Below are positions 8,701-15,000 of a stretch of DNA of 41,109 bases, one piece after another; position 1 is the first letter of the stretch, and the number at the start of each line of letters is the position of its first letter. Position numbers and translations under genes: made by a program. The stretch covers positions 1 through 41,109 of the forward strand of contig JAFQZM010000046.1 of NCBI GenBank assembly GCA_017405875.1. Reading direction: 5' to 3'. The stretch is from a bacterium (GTDB taxonomy: Bacteria > UBP6 > UBA1177). Under the pieces are notes generated by a model, which worked only from the letters and a program-made list of their open reading frames with translations, did not search any database and had not been told where the DNA came from.

Positions 8701-9771
8701 GAAAGCTGGAATCTGGGGCTCAAATACGCATACGGCAGAGAGTGTCACCCGTTTATTTCGTTTGTCGGAGACCTGCTCAAAGCGGCAAAAAGACCCGATT
8801 TCGTGCCCGAAAAAGCGTGCTACTTCGGCCCGTCATACTTCGGCGCGTGCCTTCTTCCGCAGTACATCATCGCGATGCACCTGATTTTAAAAAGGATCGG
8901 GCTGGGCGATGTCACGATAATGAACATAACCGACGAAACCAACATGAAGGAACTCGGTCCCGCCTACCTTGCAAGAATGGCGCTCGGAATATACGCGATC
9001 GACCGCTTTTTCAAATGGAAAACAGAGATCGAGCCTTACGAAGAAGAAGCAGGTTCGGTTGAAAAAGTTTACCGCGAAGTTCTCTCAAACATTGAAAAAG
9101 GACTTGAATCAGGAAAGTTTTTCAAGGCGGTAAAACGCGGAGTGCGCGCATTGAAAGCGGTAAAACTCACTCCAAAAGCGGGAACGAGACCGAAAATCGG
9201 CGTTGTCGGAGACGTCTACACCCGAATCAACGCACACTCGAACGGCAGACTTTTTGAAAATCTCAAAAACACGGGCTTTGAAGTCTGGCCGTCGTGCTCG
9301 ATGATCGACCTCACCTTCATGGCGCTTGAACTCAAATCGGACGACTTTCTGAAGGAAGGAAAAAAGGTGAAAAGTTTCCTCGCGAAAGGCACTCTCCCGC
9401 TTGTAAAAATGTGCAAACTTCTGATCGACCGCTATTTCCCGGATTCTATCAGAACACCTCAGGAGCGCGACATCAATTTCATCAAAAAAACAGTCGGAAA
9501 ACACATCGACATCACTATCGACCGCGCTTTAACTCTGAATTTAAACCGGATCGGAGAACTTCACGAAGCGAAAGCCGACGGAATCCTCAACGTCATGTGC
9601 CACAACTGCATGCTGGGAACCGTGACGGAATCACTCACACCGGCATTAAGAAAGGAGATGGACGATATTCCGATCTGCACTTTAGTTTACGAAGGGCTTA
9701 AATCGACCCACAACAAAAACCGCCTCGAAGCGTTCGCCCATCAGGTAAAACAGAAGAAAACAACTGAATAA
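5782..9771 (+). CDS. Giant 2-hydroxyacyl-CoA dehydratase activase-type protein (tandem ATPase, DUF2229, HgdB-like)
   Basis: The 1329-residue protein has two consecutive BadF/BcrA/HgdC-type ASKHA ATPase domains (about 1-275 and 310-580), then a DUF2229-like and dehydratase-subunit-like C-terminal half. Each ATPase domain shows the phosphate loop (GLDLGSVS, GIDVGSVS), EIGGQDSKF, CAAGTG and (G/S)RC(S/T)VF. The cluster cysteines are Cys131 and Cys170 in the first domain and Cys440 and Cys480 in the second, the spacing seen in HgdC. HgdC is a homodimer sharing one 4Fe-4S cluster, so the tandem protein probably forms the same site within one chain. Cys-containing motifs such as AEFCYP, FGCGPDAF, GRECHP and MCHNCM in the C-terminal half could carry another cluster. 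The family is common in anaerobes; the substrate is unknown. Coupling to recBD (4-base overlap) gives no functional clue I can defend. Confidence 0.88.
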   Translation: MKHFLGLDLGSVSLDCVILDENKNIVYKSYRRTNGRPLKAASELFAEIEESCGNIGLSGVCVTGSGKELIAGQFGFETTNEIIAHATAAWTLYPNVKYIFEIGGQDSKFITVGANKNGKHYLKDHAFNELCAAGTGAFLDQQAQRLGLTTEELGKIAFSAQNVPSVAGRCSVFAKSDMIHLQQKGVPKDEIAAGLCFSLARNYLSALCRGKIPQPPILFQGGVAANKGVVRAFREILNLSESELIIPENFGVMGAIGAALSAFESENNKNFSISDIAKNFQQTSDFIEESDLSPIRFENVLETQKEEKEKDFSALFLGIDVGSVSTKGALIDKNRNVIASAYLPTAGKPIEAVEKVMTEISAKAPSHAPFAAVATTGSGRHLAAKFLGTTNTIDEISAQSISCGYFFPECDTIIEIGGQDSKFIKMEQGRISNFKMNRACAAGTGSFLEEQSNRLKISIRDDFAKLAFASAHPVRLGSRCTVFMDSDLVHHLQRGAKTEDLCAGLAYATCENYIEKVVGSMKVGENIVFQGGVAKNKAVAAVFAKLLGKPVNIHPYPEISGAIGAAVSAMEAHSAPKTEQEETKAIDGFAIREELLLSYLKEYEENPRTPDCKGVIAMPFALNMTEHLPFWAAFFGELNYELVLSPKTDTEIVQSGLIRVPAEFCYPMKVLFGHVHTLLDKGYKRIFIPHLQFFAPPKKGLQYACPYTQAAPYVVRENLETDAEILTLQYPIAGEEKFWTENTAKTLGLTFEEIDCALAKAGAAQREFANRCIAKGREIIEEIEKTNGRGVVILGRPYNTTDRHINLDLSKRLNSFGITTIPADFLNTAEEKLPPIWSRVRWGYGRKLIQAARILKKHKNLGAVTVTNFGCGPDAFIDQYLEYELSDTPNLTVEFDDHRAEAGLVTRLEAFSRNFKIAEKERSTVEGIDPGKQKIPLREYTYYIPSFMDHALAISGSLKASGCKVVLLPPTDDESWNLGLKYAYGRECHPFISFVGDLLKAAKRPDFVPEKACYFGPSYFGACLLPQYIIAMHLILKRIGLGDVTIMNITDETNMKELGPAYLARMALGIYAIDRFFKWKTEIEPYEEEAGSVEKVYREVLSNIEKGLESGKFFKAVKRGVRALKAVKLTPKAGTRPKIGVVGDVYTRINAHSNGRLFENLKNTGFEVWPSCSMIDLTFMALELKSDDFLKEGKKVKSFLAKGTLPLVKMCKLLIDRYFPDSIRTPQERDINFIKKTVGKHIDITIDRALTLNLNRIGELHEAKADGILNVMCHNCMLGTVTESLTPALRKEMDDIPICTLVYEGLKSTHNKNRLEAFAHQVKQKKTTE

Positions 9772-9846
9772 TTATCCTGAAACGCCTGACCATTATATTG
9801 ATCTCTGTCCAGTTTTCTTGTACCACTATACTTCTCCATTATTTTC
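9772..9846. other. Short gap after the activase gene
   Basis: I see no hairpin followed by a T run and no promoter pattern here. It separates the plus-strand operon from minus-strand gene debris, so transcription of the two may converge. Confidence 0.5.
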
Positions 9847-10086
9847 TCAAAAAACCCGCCAGGAACCGTCTCTTTTGGAACCGATTCTTTCGATTCTACC
9901 TTTTTTCTGCAATTCAGCCAAAGTTCTTTCTATGGTTCTTTTCGTCACACCGATCTGTACTGACAAAAATTCTGCAGTAGAACTGGCATTTTCAATCAGC
10001 AGCGACAGAACTTTTCTTTCAGTTTTGTTCAAACCGACATTCAAACCGACATTCAAACCGACATTTTTGTGATTTTTGACCAACAA
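9847..10086 (-). pseudogene. Remnant: C-terminal winged-helix tail of an AlbA/RecG-like protein
   Basis: The minus strand encodes three NVGL repeats and then a helix-turn-helix reading TERKVLSLLIENASST ... VTKRTIERTLAELQKKGRIERIG and ending GSWRVF-stop. A run of (N)VGLN repeats followed by such a winged helix is the usual C-terminus of ATP-binding AlbA_2 (Schlafen-like) / RecG-like transcriptional regulators. The rest of that protein (some 400 residues) is absent and there is no ATG with a ribosome site. The fragment abuts the partial gene copy at 10113. I read it as debris left by a recombination or insertion event. Confidence 0.6.
10029..10064. repeat. 12-bp tandem repeat, three copies
   Basis: TCAAACCGACAT occurs three times without a mismatch. 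On the minus strand it encodes the NVGL peptide repeats of the winged-helix remnant. The final codons of the open frame from the adjacent duplicated segment also fall inside it. Confidence 0.9.
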
Positions 10087-10868
10087 AAGAAACTTTTAGA
10101 TGAAGGGCATCGAACATCGATCGAACCGCCGACACCGATTTTAAAGGATATCCAGGAATAGTCAAACCCGATCCCGGCTTCAAGGTATGCACCGACAACA
10201 AGATAAGGCCCTGCCGATGCTCCCAATGTCAAGCCGCGGAACCAAGCTGCGTTGTAGTCAACGCCGTATCTGAGACCTGCTCTGAAAACCATCCCGAATG
10301 AAAGGTATGCAGGAACGGGACCGATCTGGAAGTTTACCGTTCCCCCTTTTTCGATGTTTGCAAACTCCAAATCCTCCAGTTTCGGATCTTTTGCGAGCTT
10401 TTCTTTAAAGGTGTCGGGATCATTGACTTCATCAGCGTATTGGGCCAGTTTATCTTCAATTTTGTCAGAAGCGAGCTCAACTCCTTTGTGGACAAGGCCT
10501 TCCATAGCTTTTTTGCCTTTTTCAATGGCGGAAGATGTCAGGTCGTCGAAGCTGATATTCTGTGCAAAGAAATAGTATTTCGTGTAAGGCTTGAAAGTTT
10601 CCACCTTTCCTTCATATTTTCTCGCAAAAGCCTCTTTTGACTTCGGATTTACATGCTCAAGATCGATCAGTCTGCCGTATCTGTCTTTCTGAAGGCGTGT
10701 CGTGACATAAAACGTCGTCTCGAACAGGTCGGCATCGAAGCTGAAAAGGTGAAGACCGGAATAAACATGGGTGCACACTTCGCCGTAAGGAAGGAAATCA
10801 TCCAATTCTTGGTTTTTGAAATAATGATAAGTTTGAATATTGCTGGAACAAGTCGTCAAGTAAGACAT
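10053..10868 (-). CDS. Truncated, rearranged copy of the C-terminal region of the 1931-residue secreted protein
   Basis: The 271-residue frame starts MSYLTTCSSNIQTYHYF and from PYGEVCTHVY onward matches residues about 1599-1825 of the large protein encoded at 12061-17856. Only 4 residues differ over that stretch (T/A, S/A, D/E, Q/K), with no indels. After GGSIDV it departs into unrelated sequence and stops within the 12-bp repeat. It has no signal peptide, so the product would stay in the cytoplasm unless exported differently. The ribosome site is weak (GGTG, 8 bases before the ATG), 13 bases downstream of the lipoprotein gene. The first 26 residues resemble a different part of the large protein (SSDNIQTYFHF, near nt 16100), suggesting an internal deletion. 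It could be a pseudogene or a donor cassette for recombination. Confidence 0.55.
   Translation of the reverse strand: MSYLTTCSSNIQTYHYFKNQELDDFLPYGEVCTHVYSGLHLFSFDADLFETTFYVTTRLQKDRYGRLIDLEHVNPKSKEAFARKYEGKVETFKPYTKYYFFAQNISFDDLTSSAIEKGKKAMEGLVHKGVELASDKIEDKLAQYADEVNDPDTFKEKLAKDPKLEDLEFANIEKGGTVNFQIGPVPAYLSFGMVFRAGLRYGVDYNAAWFRGLTLGASAGPYLVVGAYLEAGIGFDYSWISFKIGVGGSIDVRCPSSKSFFCWSKITKMSV
10113..10791 (-). repeat. Segmental duplication, copy A (partner 12385-13063)
   Basis: This segment aligns base for base with 12385-13063 at a constant offset of 2272 and no gaps. Divergence is patchy: 10189-10290 has about 18 differences in about 100 bases, all silent, while 10291-10440 differs at about one position. 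Confidence 0.9.
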
Positions 10869-10881
10869 GTTTTAGCACCGT

Positions 10882-12018
10882 TTATTTGATATTTGATGAA
10901 GAGATTTTTATCAAGAAATTATCATAATGCGAACCAAAAATATAAAGATTATTTTTACTGTCGAAAGAAATATCTCCAGCAGAAAAATATTTATCAGAAC
11001 TTTCCCATTCCCATATTTGATTGCCGTCTGGATTAAATCCATAGACCATTCTTCGTCCACACAAATAAATTTGACCGTGTTTATTAAAAGATAGCGCCTT
11101 CTTTGATCCTGCGTATTGCGCAGGTGACCTCCATAGATTTTCTCCTGTCGGCGAAAACTTTAACAACATAGGGGCACCATCAAAATGAGCTGTAACATAA
11201 AGATTATTGCTGTTATCGATTAACATATCATGTACACTAATGTAATCGCCAACAGATCCTCCCCACTGCTTTCCCCAAAGTTGTGTTCCGTCTGGTGCAA
11301 GTTTAACTAAAAAAGCATCACCGCCACCTTGTTTCTCAGCAAACAAATCCTCTGAAGTCCAACCTCCGGCATATATGTTCCCTTCAGAATCAACAGCAAT
11401 CTTTGTGATTGAATTTTGTGGTTTTGTGGCAGAAAAAAGATTGTACGTTGATAATTTTTCTCCGTCAGGTGAAAATTTCAAAATATCATAGGTTTCAGAA
11501 GTTCCGACATAAATATTGCCTGAATCGTCAAGACCTAAAGTGGTAACTCCCTGAACTTCAAGAGATTTATCCCATATCTTCGACCCGTCTTGTGAAAATT
11601 TCATAACATTTTTTTTTTCTATACTGTTTGTGGCAAAATAAATATTTCCTTGTTTATCCACAGATAATCCGGAGACGAAAGTATCTACATCGTCAGAGCC
11701 CAACTGTCTCCCCCATAATTCTTGTCCGTTAGTATTAAAAGCCGCTAAAAAAGCATCCCTTTTTCCTTGTCGTTCTGAATATAAACTCCCCAAAGTCTCT
11801 CCTGCGACATAAATTATATCATTATGACTTATTGCCATATTTTCTGCTTGATTGGGATTATTCGCACCCCACTGTTTTTCCCAGTCTTCCACACCATTAT
11901 TGTTGCCATTTCCACCGTCACCGTCATTACCCCAATCATCCTCTTCTTCATCACCGCCGCAGGCTGGTAAAAGGAAGAACAGTAGGAGTACCAACATAAT
12001 GCTTAATGCTTTTTTCAT
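10882..12018 (-). CDS. Lipoprotein with SBBP-type beta-propeller repeats
   Basis: The 378-residue protein starts MKKALSIMLVLLLFF with lipobox LPAC (Cys20), giving a lipidated protein with an acidic/Gly/Asn-rich tether (GGDEEEDD, DGGNGNNN). The remainder is a run of blades with the pattern aF-v-kl-pdG-lWgkqwGg--D followed by GNIYVaG, for example LAPDGTQLWGKQWGG, typical of SBBP/quinoprotein-like beta-propellers. Such lipoproteins are abundant and largely uncharacterised in deltaproteobacterial surface proteomes; no catalytic residues are recognised. The upstream in-frame ATG at 12030 is rejected because GGAG sits 6 bases before the ATG at 12018. It lies 42 bases downstream of the 1931-residue gene in the same orientation, so it may be co-transcribed with it. 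Confidence 0.85.
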   Translation of the reverse strand: MKKALSIMLVLLLFFLLPACGGDEEEDDWGNDGDGGNGNNNGVEDWEKQWGANNPNQAENMAISHNDIIYVAGETLGSLYSERQGKRDAFLAAFNTNGQELWGRQLGSDDVDTFVSGLSVDKQGNIYFATNSIEKKNVMKFSQDGSKIWDKSLEVQGVTTLGLDDSGNIYVGTSETYDILKFSPDGEKLSTYNLFSATKPQNSITKIAVDSEGNIYAGGWTSEDLFAEKQGGGDAFLVKLAPDGTQLWGKQWGGSVGDYISVHDMLIDNSNNLYVTAHFDGAPMLLKFSPTGENLWRSPAQYAGSKKALSFNKHGQIYLCGRRMVYGFNPDGNQIWEWESSDKYFSAGDISFDSKNNLYIFGSHYDNFLIKISSSNIK

Positions 12019-12060
12019 GACTTTCTCCATGTTTAATTGTTTCCAATAGATGTTGCTTAG

Positions 12061-15000
12061 TTAAAACGTTGAAACATCATTGCCAAGCACCTTCATGCCT
12101 CTGCCTATAGAGAACAGATCAAGTTCGATCGGTTTCAGCGGTATGATATTTCTGAATTTTTTCTTTATTAACGGATCCCAGTCAAATATGGTTTTCTTTA
12201 CTGAAAAACCTATGGCCAGCGGTGAAACACCTATTTTACCTGACGCTTTGACATAAATTTTACCGGCAAGCAGATAAATTTCAGGTTCAAGGCTTGTCGA
12301 GAGATAAAATTTCATGTTCAAACCGTTGAAATCCATTGCAGGTTTCAGGAGACCCTGAACTTTGAGAGGTGCATAAAACTCGAAAACATCGATCGAACCG
12401 CCGACACCGATTTTAAAGGATATCCAGGAATAGTCAAACCCGATCCCGGCTTCAAGGTATGCGCCTACTACAAGATACGGCCCTGCCGATGCTCCGAGAG
12501 TCAGACCTCTAAACCAAGCTGCGTTGTAATCGACACCGTATCTGAGACCGGCACGGAAAACCATCCCGAATGAAAGGTATGCAGGAACGGGGCCGATCTG
12601 GAAGTTTACCGTTCCCCCTTTTTCGATGTTTGCAAACTCCAAATCCTCCAGTTTCGGATCTTTTGCGAGCTTTTCTTTAAAGGTGTCGGGATCATTGACT
12701 TCATCAGCGTATTTTGCCAGTTTTTCTTCGATTTTGTCAGAAGCGAGCTCAACTCCTTTGTGAACAAGTCCTTCCATGGCTTTTTTGCCTTTTTCAATGG
12801 CAGAAGCAGCCAGGTCGTCGAAGCTGATATTTTGCGCAAAGAAATAATACTTCGTGTAAGGTTTGAAAGTCTCTACCTTTCCTTCATATTTTCTTGCGAA
12901 AGCCTCTTTCGACTTCGGATTTACATGCTCAAGATCGATCAGTCTGCCGTATCTGTCTTTCTGAAGGCGCGTCGTGACATAAAATGTTGTTTCAAAAAGG
13001 TCAGCATCGAAACTGAAAAGGTGAAGCCCGGAATAAACATGAGTGCACACTTCACCGTAAGGAATTTTCAAAAGTTCATGCATGAAGATTTCTTCGACAC
13101 GCATTGCGATTGCAGTTGAGAGGAGTTGGGTTGGATTAACATTGTTTCTTTCGTCTGTAAGTTTGCTTTTCAATAAATCAAAATTGCAACTTTGATTTTG
13201 AGAACCACTTATTACATCACAAATGATTGGATTTAATGTCCCATCTAAATCAGGAATCTCCTCCAACAACCACTCAATAGCCGAATCATGTTGGACAGAA
13301 TTTATTTCAGTCTTTACGCCATTCATCAGTTCCTTGAATGTGCTGACAATACCTATTTCATTGGTAAGCCGTTTGATAACACGGATGAAAAAATCGCCAT
13401 CCAACAACTGAACAATTTCTCCGGCTGTATCGTCTGCCACGGTATATCCGACAGCAGAGAAGGTGAAAGGATTGTTTCCCAACGCGGCATATTGGTCAGA
13501 AATATTTTCTGCTAAATAATCATTAGGATTTTCATCAAAATTAGCAAGCGCAGTTAGAAGATTATTAATTTCACCTTTAGCACTGTCAGTTAATTCCGGA
13601 ATAATCATCTGCCCGATCAAACCCTGCCAGAAGCTGATGTCAGTGAGATCCGGTTCATTTTGACCATTTTGATTAACGGGGGATGTGTAAGAATATGTTG
13701 TTGCCATAGAAGACTCTGCCAGCCGCATGAACTTGTCCGTAAAAGACCCCTTGACTCTACCGAAATTTATCACAGGGTCAAAGTTTAGGTCGCTGCTTTG
13801 AAAATTAGTGTTTGAAGTTGTACTTCCGGCAAGAGTTCTGAGATTTTGATAGAAGGTATTATTCAATCGATTTTGGATTTCTTCGACAATGGTAGTGCAG
13901 TCAGCACAACCTGCTGTATCATTGACAAGATCCGGCATTGCTTTGTTACCTTTAAGATTGCTGCCGATGGTGCTGATGCTCCGCATGAAAGTATTTATGC
14001 TGCATTTGTCTGACATTGTTGCACAATCAAGTGCGTCTTGAATGATGTCATCAGAAGAATTTTCTAAGGATTTTTTAACTGCATTTATAGCAACTTGCAA
14101 TTTATTTTCACCGTTTTCATCAGCTGTAATTTGATTGTCAATAAACTTCTGCATATATGCCGTGACAATGCTTACAGGTACAATAACCGCAATTAAATCA
14201 TCATCGTTAGTATATATCCCGGCGATATCGGCTAAAAGATTCGTTTTATATGCAATATCTCCGCTGTATTCCCTTATCGCCCTTGTCAGAACAGTGTTCA
14301 GTGAAAGCGGAACACCATTGCTGCCTGAAACACTGAAATTGCCGCCGCTGACACATTGCACAGTGTCGCCGTCTATTTTCGGAAAGCAGGAAACATTTTT
14401 CACCTGGTTCAATGCCGGTTTTATTTCCCTTTTTATCAAATCGCGCTCTTTAGCATCAAATTTGAATGTCGTTAGAATATAATCCAGCGCAATTTCAGGT
14501 GCGGCTGTCTTCAGCAGAGATTTGAAATCTACAACGGTTTTCATCAGAAGTTTAATGTCGGCAGAAGTTAAACTGTTGCTGAAATCAATTGGATTAGAAC
14601 TATTGCCTATTTTGACCGAAAGCGAAGAGCAGTTTTTCAAATTTTGGGCAAGATTGTCTGTTCCTTGACCGGATGTCTCAATATAAATATTTGCAGTTCC
14701 GCAAGTAAAAGTGATTCTCGTATCACCGACAGCTCTGTTCAAGACAGCATCAACCAGCATGTCAAAAAGAATTCCGTTTGCATCTGTATTTGAATTTGAA
14801 TTGAGGCCTTTCAACGGATTTCCGCTGTGAACCATGCTGTTTATCAAGGTATAGAATGCTCCTTCCGAACCATGCTGACCATAGAGCTTCTTGAGTTCGT
14901 TCCTGATGATATTGGCATTTTCCTGAATTGCCCCTTCCCATGCGCGGACAAGGGATTCGGCTTCGGCTCTTTTCCCTTCAATTTCCTGCAAAATTTCGAG

